A DNA stretch of 64,000 nucleotides from Goodfellowiella coeruleoviolacea (GTDB lineage: Bacteria; Actinomycetota; Actinomycetes; Mycobacteriales; Pseudonocardiaceae). The stretch is from contig NZ_JAMTCK010000001.1 in NCBI RefSeq assembly GCF_024171785.1, positions 806,134-870,133 of the forward strand. The letters run 5' to 3'. A program made the position numbers and the translations under genes. How positions within the stretch are numbered: the stretch's first letter is position 1; each line of letters opens with the position of its first letter. Positions 52,301-60,256 of this stretch are shown here, in pieces. The notes under the pieces were generated by a model. The model was not told where the DNA came from. It made no database searches and saw only the letters and a program-made list of their open reading frames with translations.

Positions 52301-53518
52301 TCAGCCGGCGGCGAGGATCTGGGTCAGGGTCAGGGCCTGGAAGGTGATGGTCTGGTAGGCGCCGGTCTGGCCGGTCTCGTAGAGCAGGCCGACCCGCCGG
52401 CCGGGCAGCTCGACCAGGTCGGAGTAGGCGGCCGGGGCCGAGGACAGCACCAGTCCGGCCGTCCAGTGGGCGCCGCCGTCCCGGCTGGCCCGCACGGCCA
52501 TGCCGGCCCGGGTGGTCGGCTGGCTGGGCGCGGCGAACAGCAGCGGTCCGTGGCCGCGGGTCTGCAGGGTGCTGCCCTGCACCACCGGGCACACCAGCTG
52601 CGGGTCCGGGGTGAGCGGGGCGGTGAAGCTGCGGCCGCCGTCCCGGCTGTAGGCCACCGCGCGGGTGCCCGCGGACGTGCCGTTCTGGTCCCGGCTGTTG
52701 ACGTAGAGCCGGCCGTCGGGCAGCTCGGCCACGGTGGTCTCGTTGCCGTTGACCGCCCCGTCCACGCTGTCGTCCACCGCGCCCAGCCGCCAGCTGGTCC
52801 CGCCGTCGTCGCTGTAGATCAGGTGCGCGCCGTAGTACTTGGCCTCGGCGCCGGTGTCGGTGCTGCCCGGGGCGGGCGCGGCCGAGTGGTTGGCCGGGGC
52901 GACCAGCCGGCCGGCGTGCGGGCCGTGGCGCAGGGCGATCGCGTGCACCGGGCCGGTGGCGTACCAGCGCCAGTCCGGGGCCTTGACCGAGTCGGTGATG
53001 TCGGTGGGCGCGCTCCAGGTGCGGCCCTCGTCGTCGCTGTGCTGCACCCACACCCGCCGGCTGTCCTGCGCGCTGACCTGGCCGCGCAGGATCGCGCCCT
53101 CGGTGGCGGTGCCCGCGTTGTGCGTGCTCAGCAGCACCACCCGGCCGGTGCGCGGGTCGACGACCGGGGTGGGGTTGCCGAAGGTGTTGGGGCCGTTGTC
53201 GCCGACCACGGCCAGCGGTCCCCAGGTGCGCCCGCCGTCGGTGGACCGCTTGAGCACCAGGTCGATGTCACCGGTGTCGCCGGCGCCGGTGCGGCGCCCC
53301 TCGGCGAAGGCGAGCAGCGCCCCGCCCCGGGTGCGCACCACGGCCGGGATGCGGAAGGTGTCGTAGCCCTCGCTGCCGGCCTGGAACACCGCGACCGGCG
53401 CGGCGGGGGTCGGCGCGGCGGCGGGCGGTGCGGCGGTGTCGGCCAGTGCGGTGGCCTGGCCGAGCAGCACGGCCGCGGCCGCGGCCGCGACACCGGACAG
53501 AGCTGTTCGAATGCGCAA
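52301..53518 (-). CDS. secreted exo-alpha-sialidase
   Basis: A 405-residue single-domain sialidase. The signal peptide (RIRTALSGVAAAAAAVLLGQ, ATALA) leads into the propeller with FRIPAVVRT, EGRRTGAGDTGDIDLVLKRS and Asp boxes STDGGRTW, SDDEGRTW, SDDGGTSW, SRDGGRSF and SRDGGAHW. It lacks the LamG module of its neighbour. TTG 53518 is preferred as start since the signal peptide begins there and AAAGGA is 9 bases upstream; GTG 53563 would add 15 residues. The gene is upstream of the other sialidase by 80 bp and probably co-transcribed with the NanT symporter gene. Confidence 0.94.
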   Translation of the reverse strand: MRIRTALSGVAAAAAAVLLGQATALADTAAPPAAAPTPAAPVAVFQAGSEGYDTFRIPAVVRTRGGALLAFAEGRRTGAGDTGDIDLVLKRSTDGGRTWGPLAVVGDNGPNTFGNPTPVVDPRTGRVVLLSTHNAGTATEGAILRGQVSAQDSRRVWVQHSDDEGRTWSAPTDITDSVKAPDWRWYATGPVHAIALRHGPHAGRLVAPANHSAAPAPGSTDTGAEAKYYGAHLIYSDDGGTSWRLGAVDDSVDGAVNGNETTVAELPDGRLYVNSRDQNGTSAGTRAVAYSRDGGRSFTAPLTPDPQLVCPVVQGSTLQTRGHGPLLFAAPSQPTTRAGMAVRASRDGGAHWTAGLVLSSAPAAYSDLVELPGRRVGLLYETGQTGAYQTITFQALTLTQILAAG

Positions 53519-53595
53519 AGTGGACTGTCCTTTCCGAACGGTGGACACAACGCGGTTCCCCACCGCGGGGGTGGGGTGGCGGGTGGTTGGCGGGC

Positions 53596-55140
53596 TCAGT
53601 CCGCGCCGGGGCGCTCGACGCGGTCCGGCCGGGCGCGCTCGCCCCGGTCGGGCGCGGCGGTGTCGGCGTCGGCCAGTTCGGGCGCGAGGTCGGCCGGGTC
53701 GACGGTGTGGTCCACGGCCGCGCCGGTGCCGCCGTCGAACAGCCGCTGCACCCGGGTCGGCGCGTCCGCGGCGACCAGCACGATCACCACCAGGGTGAGC
53801 GTGAAGGCCAGGCCGCCCAGGGCGGGGCCGAGACCGACACCGGCGGCGATGGCCGCGCCGAACACCGGGGCGACCGCGCCGCCGAGCGCGCCCACGTTGT
53901 AGGTGTAGCCGAGGCCGGCCGCGCGCTGGCCGGTGTCGAAGTAGCCGGCGATGAGCTTGGGCAGGATGCCGGAGATGCCCTGGCCGAACGCCTGCTGGCA
54001 GAACAGCAGCGCGCCGAGCAGCAGCAGCTGGTCACCGCCGAGCGCGAACACCGGCACGATGAACACCAGCGAGGCGAGCAGGGTGAGCACGTAGGCGCGG
54101 CGGGTGCCCAGCCAGTCGCCGACGAACCCGGCCAGCCAGCAGCCGACCATCGTGCCGACCCCGGAGAACGACAGCACCTCGGCGACCTGGCCCGGCGCGT
54201 AGCCCAGCTCGGTCTGCAGGTAGGTGGGCAGCAGCGCCTGGATCGGCCACGAGTACAGGAACGCGCAGAACACCGTGACCATCAGGGTCACCATCAGCGG
54301 CGTGCGCGAACCGGCGAACTGGGCGGCGAACGCGACCAGTCCGACCGCGGTGACCGCGGCCAGCAGCCAGGTGAGCACCCCCGAGGACAGCCCGGTGAAC
54401 ATCGCGAACAGGGCGAGGCCGACGAGCAGGGTGAGCGCGGTGTTCAGCGGCGCGCGCCGGCCCTGGTAGAGCACCTCGACGAAGCTGCGCGGCCGCGCCC
54501 CGGGCCGGGCGGCCCGCCGCTGCCAGTCGGCGGCCTCGGGCAGGCCGCGGCGCAGCCACAGCGCGAGCAGGATCGGCAGCAGGCCCAGGAAGAACAGGGC
54601 GCGCCAGCCCCAGGCCGGCACCACCCAGGAGTAGACGTGCGCGGCGATCACCCCGCCGAGGGAGAACCCGGAGATGAGGAAGCCGCTGGCCCGGTTGCGC
54701 AGGGTGCGCGGCCAGCTCTCGATCACGTAGGTGGCGCTGGCGCCGTACTCCCCGGCCATGCCCGTGCCCACCACCAGCCTGGCCACGAACAGCGGCCAGT
54801 AGCCCCAGGCCAGGCCGCAGGCGAAGGTGCCGACCGAGTAGGCCACGATGCTGGCGATCATCGCCGGCCGCCGGCCGTACCGGTCGCCGACCGCGCCCAG
54901 CACCAGCCCGCCGAACCAGCGCGAGATGAACGCGGCCGACACCAGGCTGGCCGCGCTCACCCTGGACAGCCCGAACTCGGCGGACACGTCGGCGAGCACC
55001 AGGGAGATCAGCACGAAGTCGAAGCCGTCCATGGCGTAGCCCAGCCACGCCGCCGCGAACGCCTTCCACTGCGCGCCGGTCAGCTGGCGGTACCACGGCA
55101 TGCCCCGCTGCGGCACGCCCCGCTCGCCGCGTCGAGCCAT
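53596..55140 (-). CDS. nanT: sialic acid:proton symporter (NanT-type MFS)
   Basis: A 514-residue sugar-porter MFS protein that matches E. coli NanT along its length. Shared phrases include [75 protein letters not shown] and [20 protein letters not shown]. It imports N-acetylneuraminate released by the two sialidases. About 14 helices are expected, as in NanT. The C-terminal ~45 residues are an acidic/Arg tail not in NanT. ATG 55140 has AAGGAGG 8 bases upstream. A dyad operator lies between it and the divergent GntR gene. Confidence 0.94.
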   Translation of the reverse strand: MARRGERGVPQRGMPWYRQLTGAQWKAFAAAWLGYAMDGFDFVLISLVLADVSAEFGLSRVSAASLVSAAFISRWFGGLVLGAVGDRYGRRPAMIASIVAYSVGTFACGLAWGYWPLFVARLVVGTGMAGEYGASATYVIESWPRTLRNRASGFLISGFSLGGVIAAHVYSWVVPAWGWRALFFLGLLPILLALWLRRGLPEAADWQRRAARPGARPRSFVEVLYQGRRAPLNTALTLLVGLALFAMFTGLSSGVLTWLLAAVTAVGLVAFAAQFAGSRTPLMVTLMVTVFCAFLYSWPIQALLPTYLQTELGYAPGQVAEVLSFSGVGTMVGCWLAGFVGDWLGTRRAYVLTLLASLVFIVPVFALGGDQLLLLGALLFCQQAFGQGISGILPKLIAGYFDTGQRAAGLGYTYNVGALGGAVAPVFGAAIAAGVGLGPALGGLAFTLTLVVIVLVAADAPTRVQRLFDGGTGAAVDHTVDPADLAPELADADTAAPDRGERARPDRVERPGAD

Positions 55141-55170
55141 GGTGACTGCCTCCTTGCGCCGCCCGGCTGA

Positions 55171-55195
55171 ACATCCCACGTCCTACGTCGGATGT
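55171..55195. promoter_or_regulatory. operator dyad between nanT and GntR regulator
   Basis: ACATCCCACGT, CCT, ACGTCGGATGT: an 11+3+11 inverted repeat with one mismatch, in the 102-bp gap between the divergent genes. It is the likely site for the FCD-type regulator, controlling both directions. Confidence 0.75.
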
Positions 55196-55242
55196 GCAGG
55201 GAAGGTACGCTGACCCCCATCGGTTGACAAGGGGTGGAGCGC

Positions 55243-55935
55243 GTGGCGGAGAACGGACGGCGGCTGCAGGACCGGATCACCGACCTCATCCTGGCCCGTG
55301 GTCTCACCCCGGGCTCGGCCCTGCCCACCGAGCCGCAGCTGATGGCCGCGCTGGGCGCGAGCCGCAACTCCGTGCGCGAGGCCCTGCGCGCCCTGCACAC
55401 CCTGGGCATCGTGGAGATCCGGCACGGCTACGGCACCTTCGTCGGCCACGCCCCGATCACCGCGTTCGCCCCCGGCCTGCTGTTCCAGGCCAGGCAGTCG
55501 CTGCGCGAGGACGCGTCGGTGCTGTCCGACCTGGTGGAGATCAGGCAGATCCTGGAGGTGGCGCTGATCGCCAGGGTGGCCGAGCGGGTGGACGAGGACT
55601 TCCTGGCCGAACTGGACGCCGCGGTCGACCAGATGGGCACCGGCGAGCTGGCCGAGGCCGACCAGCACTTCCACGAACTGCTCTACCGGCGGGTGGACAA
55701 CGCCGTGGCCGCCCAGCTGATCAGCCTGTTCTGGTCGGTCTACCACCGGCTGGAGGCCGAGCTGGAACCGCCGCTGCCGGACCCGGCGCAGATCAGCCAC
55801 GGGCACCGGCAGATCGTGGCCGCGCTGCGCTCGGGTGACCCGGCCGCGGCCCAGGCCGCCATGGTGGGCCACTTCGGCGACATCACCGCCCGGGTCGCCC
55901 GGCTGAGCGGGGACCGGGACCACCCGGCCGACTGA
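55243..55935 (+). CDS. GntR-family regulator with FCD domain (probable sialic acid regulator)
   Basis: A 230-residue FadR-subfamily regulator. The winged helix (LQDRITDLILARGLTPGSAL, ALGASRNSVREALRALHTLG, RHGYGTFVG) is followed by an FCD domain (LVEIRQILEVALIARVAERV) with metal-binding residues D-x3-H and H (EADQHFHELL, QISHGHRQIV, MVGHFGD). E. coli NanR is of the same subfamily, and the gene diverges from nanT with a dyad between, so control of sialic acid uptake is likely. GTG 55243 is chosen, 8 bases after AAGGGG; GTG 55234 is an alternative. Confidence 0.92.
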   Translation: MAENGRRLQDRITDLILARGLTPGSALPTEPQLMAALGASRNSVREALRALHTLGIVEIRHGYGTFVGHAPITAFAPGLLFQARQSLREDASVLSDLVEIRQILEVALIARVAERVDEDFLAELDAAVDQMGTGELAEADQHFHELLYRRVDNAVAAQLISLFWSVYHRLEAELEPPLPDPAQISHGHRQIVAALRSGDPAAAQAAMVGHFGDITARVARLSGDRDHPAD

Positions 55936-56033
55936 CCGCGCCGCTGCCGCGGGGCGACCCGGACGGTTGGCCCGGCCGATCGCGGGTATTCCGGGGGGCG
56001 TCGGAATCGTCCTCGGCGGTCAGGGTGAGGTTC

Positions 56034-57413
56034 ATGAGCGATGACGTTCGTGTCGGCGGCCGGCGCCGCCCCCGGATTCTGGTCATTGGCACGGGGTTCG
56101 CGGGCTACCACTGCCTGCGGACGCTGGAACGCAGGTTGGCGCCGGATGAGGCCGAACTCATCGCGGTGAACCCCACCGACTACATGCTGTACGTGCCGCT
56201 GCTGCCCGAGGTGTCCGGCGGCGCGCTGGACCCCAGGCGGGTGGCCGTCCCCCTGCGCACCACGCTGCCCAGGACCCGGCTGGTGCTGGGCAACGTGGTG
56301 GAGCTGGACCTGGCCGCGCACACCTGCGGGGTGCTGGACGTGGAGGGGCGCAAGCGGACGCTGGCGTGGGACCGGGTGGTCATCACCTCCGGCAGCGTGA
56401 CCCGCCTGCTGTCCATTCCCGGGGTGGCCGAGCACGCCAAGGGCTTCAAGACCGTGGCCGAGGGCGTGTTCCTGCGCGACCACGTGCTGCGCCAGCTGGA
56501 ACTGGCCGAGCTGGCCGAGGACGTCAGGGAGCGCGCCGCCCGCACCACGTTCGTGGTGGTCGGCGCCGGCTACAGCGGCACCGAGGTGGTGGCGCAGGGG
56601 CACGAGCTGACCAGGCAGGCGCTGCGGGACCACGGCGGCATCCGCGAGCAGGACCTGCGCTGGGTGCTGGTGGACATGGCCGACCGGGTGCTGCCCGGCC
56701 TGGACGAGCGGCTGTCCGGCCCGGCCGAGCAGGTGCTGCGCGAACGGGGTGTCGAGGTCCGGCTCAAGACCAGCGTGAGCGAGGTGACCCGCACCTGCGT
56801 GCGGCTGACCGACGGCAGCGAGATCCCCACCCGCACGGTGGTCTGGTGCGTGGGCGTGCGGCCGGACCCGCACGTGGAGAAGCTCGGCCTGCCCACCGAG
56901 AAGGGCCGGCTGCTGGTGGATGAGCACCTGACCGTGCCCGACCACCCGGACGTGTTCGCCGCCGGCGACGTCGCCGGGGTGCACGACGCCTACCACCCCG
57001 GTCGGCTCACCCCGATGACCGCGCAGCACGCCCAGCGGCAGGGCCGGATCGCCGGCATCAACGTGGCCGCCTCGCTCGGGCGCGGCCAGCGCCGCCCCTA
57101 CCGCCACCGGGATTTGGGCTTCGTGGTCGACCTGGCCAGGGGCGCGGCCGTGGCCGACCCGCTGCACGTGCCGCTGCGCGGGTGGCCGGCCAAGCTGGTG
57201 GCCCGGGCCTACCACCTGCTGGCCATGCCGGCCAACCGGCTGCGCGTGCTGGCCGACTGGTGCACCGACATGGTGGTCCGGCGGCAGGTGGTGCAGTTCG
57301 GCATGGTCTCCGAGCACGGGGTGAGCCTGGCCGAGGCGGACCAGATCCCGGCGGCCCGCGCGGCAGGCCAGGAGCGGGAGCGGGCATCCAGCAAATCCGC
57401 CGACCAGCGGTGA
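56034..57413 (+). CDS. ndh: type II NADH dehydrogenase (NDH-2), FAD-dependent
   Basis: A 459-residue membrane-associated NADH:quinone oxidoreductase. The FAD loop is ILVIGTGFAGYHCLRTLERR and the NADH loop TFVVVGAGYSGTEVVAQ; the later FAD contact DHPDVFAAGDVAGVHDA is clear. The C-terminal helices (RGWPAKLVARAYHLLAMPAN, LADWCTDMVV) are amphipathic and mediate membrane binding. It feeds electrons from NADH to menaquinone without pumping protons. ATG 56034 has GGTGAGG 3 bases upstream. The start of a 61-residue frame overlaps its stop (TGATG). The group also holds NAD(P)/FAD enzymes of other function, so the call is by family. Confidence 0.88.
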   Translation: MSDDVRVGGRRRPRILVIGTGFAGYHCLRTLERRLAPDEAELIAVNPTDYMLYVPLLPEVSGGALDPRRVAVPLRTTLPRTRLVLGNVVELDLAAHTCGVLDVEGRKRTLAWDRVVITSGSVTRLLSIPGVAEHAKGFKTVAEGVFLRDHVLRQLELAELAEDVRERAARTTFVVVGAGYSGTEVVAQGHELTRQALRDHGGIREQDLRWVLVDMADRVLPGLDERLSGPAEQVLRERGVEVRLKTSVSEVTRTCVRLTDGSEIPTRTVVWCVGVRPDPHVEKLGLPTEKGRLLVDEHLTVPDHPDVFAAGDVAGVHDAYHPGRLTPMTAQHAQRQGRIAGINVAASLGRGQRRPYRHRDLGFVVDLARGAAVADPLHVPLRGWPAKLVARAYHLLAMPANRLRVLADWCTDMVVRRQVVQFGMVSEHGVSLAEADQIPAARAAGQERERASSKSADQR

Positions 57414-57598
57414 TGCCAGCGGGCACCGGCCTGGGCTGCCGCGAGGAGGAACTGCGTGACCTGCGGCAACGCGGTCACGACGCGGGTGTTCGCGGCAGCT
57501 CCGGAACGGACGAGCGGCAACCGCGCGAGGCACTGGGCAGGGTGGCGGCGGGCGAGAACCCCACCAAGGCCAAGCGCGAGGCCAAGGGCTGGGAGTAG
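57413..57598 (+). CDS. small hypothetical protein coupled to ndh
   Basis: A 61-residue hydrophilic protein (MPAGTGLGCREEELRDLRQR at the start, ENPTKAKREAKGWE at the end). Its ATG overlaps the ndh stop in TGATG, a typical coupling signal, and it uses GC-rich third positions. No domain, membrane segment or motif is recognised. It could also be a chance frame. Confidence 0.45.
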   Translation: MPAGTGLGCREEELRDLRQRGHDAGVRGSSGTDERQPREALGRVAAGENPTKAKREAKGWE

Positions 57599-57603
57599 CC
57601 GGA

Positions 57604-58461
57604 TCAGGTCGTGGCGACCAGCAGTTCCTCGCCGACGGACAGCCGCAGACCATCGCTCCTGCCGGCGAAGTAGCGCTGGTCCAGCATGGCCGCGGACACG
57701 TGTCGGGCGTCGGCGAACCCGGCGTCGCGGGCCAGCGCCAGCATCTCCGCCGGCGCGAAGTAGCTGAGGAAGGGCGTCCCGGCCGCCCTGGCGCTGTCCG
57801 CCGTGGCCCGCAGACCGGGGCGCTCCCGGGCGTCCACCAGCTCCAGTGGCGGCATGAACGACATGACCAGCGTGGAGCCCGGGGCGAGCGCGGCGAGTTG
57901 GCGCAGCGTGGCCGCGTTCGCGTCCCTGGTGAGGTACATGCTGACCCCGGTGGAGGCCACCACCGCCGGCTGAGCCGGGTCGAAGCCGGCCGCCGCGAGC
58001 CGGTCCCACCACGACGTGCCCGCCTCGAAGTCGACCGGGACCAGGCGCAGCCAGTCGGGAACGCCGAAGCCGAGCGCGGTCAGCCGCTGGCGTTTCCAGG
58101 CCTGCGGACCGGGTTGGTCGACCTCGAACACGGTGAGCCGGGCGGCGATCTCCGGCCGGCGCTGGGCGAAGGTGTCCAGGCCGGCGCCCAGGATGACGTA
58201 CTGGCCGACACCGCGGCCGGCCTGCTCGACCACCAGGTCCTCGACAAAGCGGGCCCTGGCCACGATGCTCGCCCGGAACAACCTGGTGGCGACCGGATCC
58301 ATGTCGTCCCGGTCGCGCCAGCCGTCACCGGGGTCCGCCAGCCGCAGGCCGATCTCGTCCGCCAGCACGTGCGGTGGCGGGTCGAGCCGCACGTGCAGGG
58401 CCCGCCACAGGGCCGTCCGCACCGCTGAGCTGTCCGGTCCGGTGCTGCGCTCGTCGGTCAT
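57604..58461 (-). CDS. SAM-dependent methyltransferase (TIGR00027-type)
   Basis: A 285-residue methyltransferase of the large actinobacterial putative SAM-dependent O-methyltransferase family. The opening TALWRALHVRLDPPPHVLAD and the RARFVEDLVV before the SAM site YVILGAGLDTFAQRRPE are diagnostic, as is TVFEVDQPGPQAWKRQRL. A later block VVASTGVSMYLTRDANAATL is also typical. The natural substrate of this family is unknown in most cases. ATG 58461 has AAGGGG 5 bases upstream; an in-frame ATG at 58485 is less likely. It converges on the ndh unit, with only 5 bp between stops. Confidence 0.92.
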   Translation of the reverse strand: MTDERSTGPDSSAVRTALWRALHVRLDPPPHVLADEIGLRLADPGDGWRDRDDMDPVATRLFRASIVARARFVEDLVVEQAGRGVGQYVILGAGLDTFAQRRPEIAARLTVFEVDQPGPQAWKRQRLTALGFGVPDWLRLVPVDFEAGTSWWDRLAAAGFDPAQPAVVASTGVSMYLTRDANAATLRQLAALAPGSTLVMSFMPPLELVDARERPGLRATADSARAAGTPFLSYFAPAEMLALARDAGFADARHVSAAMLDQRYFAGRSDGLRLSVGEELLVATT

Positions 58462-58600
58462 GCTCTCCCCTTCCGTCACGGTCATCTGGAGGTTTCGTTC
58501 CCGCCCCACTGGTCCGTCCACACCGGACTCGTGGTGGCCACCCCGGGAAAGGCGGTCGGGATGCCGGTCTCCGCCACCCGTCGCGGAGGCCGCTGAATGA

Positions 58601-59083
58601 TCAGGGCAGTTCGGCTTCGAGGCGGCGCTGCAGCTCGCTGAGGGTCTCGCGGGCGAGGTCGAGCCTTTCCGGGTCGAGGCCCTGGGTGGTGCGGAGGGCG
58701 AGTTGGGTGTAGGCCGCCTGCATCCTGTGCAGTGCGGCGCGGCCGGTCGGGGTGACTTCGAGCAGTTTGGCCCGCTGATGTGCGGGGTTGGGCCGGTAGC
58801 TGGCGAGACCGTCGTCGACGAGGAGGTCCGCGACGCGCTGGACGCTCTGGCGTGCGTGTCCGAGTCGGCAGGCGATGGCGCCGACGGGGGCGGCTTCATC
58901 CTCGACCGCCGCGAGGACCTGCCAGCGCGCCAGGCTCTGGCCGGTGGGGCGGGCGATGCCGTTGCCGATCGCTTCGACGATCCCGGCGAGCCTGCCGACC
59001 TGGTCGATCAGCGCACTGTAGGCCGCACAGGCTTGATCACCACTCTTGACAGCATGCTGTCGTATCGCCAGCTTGTCGGACAT
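58601..59083 (-). CDS. MarR-family transcriptional regulator
   Basis: A 160-residue regulator. The winged helix is recognised in SLARWQVLAAVEDEAAPVGA, IACRLGHARQSVQRVADLLV, DDGLASYRPNPAHQRAKLLE, VTPTGRAAL and the dimer helices flank it. ATG 59083 is the only clear start. Two identical-core dyads (CAGCATGCTG) lie at the start, one upstream and one inside codons 8-12, so the regulator probably represses its own gene and the decayed monooxygenase gene opposite. Ligand unknown. Confidence 0.9.
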   Translation of the reverse strand: MSDKLAIRQHAVKSGDQACAAYSALIDQVGRLAGIVEAIGNGIARPTGQSLARWQVLAAVEDEAAPVGAIACRLGHARQSVQRVADLLVDDGLASYRPNPAHQRAKLLEVTPTGRAALHRMQAAYTQLALRTTQGLDPERLDLARETLSELQRRLEAELP

Positions 59084-59097
59084 GGCAGCATGCTGTC
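59048..59097. promoter_or_regulatory. twin MarR operators
   Basis: GACAGCATGCTGTC at 59048-59061 is a perfect 14-bp palindrome. GGCAGCATGCTGTC at 59084-59097 is the same site with one end mismatch. They are 36 bp apart, on about the same helix face, and lie between the divergent MarR gene and the monooxygenase remnant. The first overlaps the MarR coding start. Confidence 0.78.
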
Positions 59098-59109
59098 ATC
59101 TGGCGCTGT

Positions 59110-59385
59110 GACAGGCAACCCGGCGCCACCACGTCGGTCATTCCCCGCTGGGCGGCGCGAGCCGAGCAAGCGGGTTTCTCCAGCCTCGCCACGACCGGGC
59201 GCTACGCGTACCCGGCCTGGCTGGCCCCCGACGACATCGCCGCCAACGTGGTGCTCCACACCAGCCGGAAGACGATCGATCAGTCCATTGTGGAGTATTC
59301 CGAGCTGGGCGTCGACGAGATCATCTTCGTGCCCGCGACGGACGATCTCGACGAGGTCACCCGACTCGCCGACATCGCCAGCTGA
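59110..59385 (+). pseudogene. remnant of a luciferase-like (LLM) monooxygenase
   Basis: In one frame, ending at TGA 59385, are the N-terminal VIPRWAARAEQAGFSSLATT (59137 on) with GRYAYP, and the C-terminal SIVEYSELGVDEIIFVPATD with DLDEVTRLADIAS. These are the beginning and end of a flavin/F420-dependent LLM-class oxidoreductase of about 280 residues, with some 200 middle residues missing. No in-frame start codon with a ribosome site is seen. The adjacent MarR protein and operators probably once controlled it. Confidence 0.75.
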
Positions 59386-59547
59386 ACCCGATTCACGCGC
59401 AACTCCGCGAGTGGCGCGGGCTCCTCTCCCGCGTTGACGGCGTCGGCGCCCTCTCGGTGTGGCGCTCCCCCGGCGGGTGCTGGCCCGGCCGCCCCGGGTC
59501 GGTCCACACTGGACGCGGTGGCGGCACCGCGGGGAAAGGCGGAACCG

Positions 59548-60015
59548 ATGGCCGAGGCCCTCGCCGTGGACGACGCCGGCAACGTGCTGGTGGCGTTCCA
59601 CCGCGTCGCCGAGTCGCCCGTGAGCGCACCCCAGCCGTTGCCGCTGGCCCTGGTCGCGGTGTGGCACGCCGACCGGGTGCTCCTGGTGTTCAACCGCTAC
59701 CGGCACTGCTGGGAACTGCCCGGCGGGCTGATCGACCCGGGTGAGACGCCGCACCAGGCGGCCGTGCGGGAACTGCGCGAGGAAACCGGCATCACCGCCG
59801 ATCCCCTGGCGTTCGTGGGCTACGCCCAGTTCGTCCTCGCCGAGCCACGCCGGACCGAGTACGGCGCGCTCTACACCGCGGCGGCCACGCCGCCCGAGGA
59901 GTTCACCCCCAACGACGAGATCAGCGCGGTCCACTGGTGGGACGGCCACACGGCGCCGCCCGGTCGCGCCGCCGGCCTCGACCTGGTGCTGGCCCGGTTG
60001 ACCCTCAGCGGGTGA
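59548..60015 (+). CDS. Nudix hydrolase
   Basis: A 155-residue Nudix protein. The box GGLIDPGETPHQAAVRELRE followed by ETGI fits GX5EX7REUXEEXGU. Upstream strands include LPLALVAVWHADRVLLVFNR and downstream GYAQFVLAEPRRTEYGALYT. Family members cleave nucleoside diphosphates linked to another moiety; the substrate cannot be told. ATG 59548 has AAAGGCGG 5 bases upstream; GTG 59518 is an alternative. It stands alone between the monooxygenase remnant and the PucR-like regulators. Confidence 0.9.
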   Translation: MAEALAVDDAGNVLVAFHRVAESPVSAPQPLPLALVAVWHADRVLLVFNRYRHCWELPGGLIDPGETPHQAAVRELREETGITADPLAFVGYAQFVLAEPRRTEYGALYTAAATPPEEFTPNDEISAVHWWDGHTAPPGRAAGLDLVLARLTLSG

Positions 60016-60256
60016 CCAGCCGGGCCCGACGGCTCCACCGATCGCGCGAAGCCCGTCGCCGCAACGGGTTGCGCCGTTCGCCGTGCCGCGTCCGGCGATC
60101 ACCGGAGCGGGCTGGTCCACCTGCCCCACCGACGCCACCGGCGCACGCGCGGACCCGTACCGGAACCGGGTCGCCGTCGTTACACCTGTGTTGCCACCGG
60201 TACCACTGGCACCGGGCACACCGCAGCGATGACCGGAACCAACGGAGGTAACGGCA

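Noticed and set aside
58703-59437. Plus-strand 244-codon frame across the MarR gene
   Set aside because: Runs antisense to MarR and then in a wrong frame over the monooxygenase remnant; no homology-like segments.
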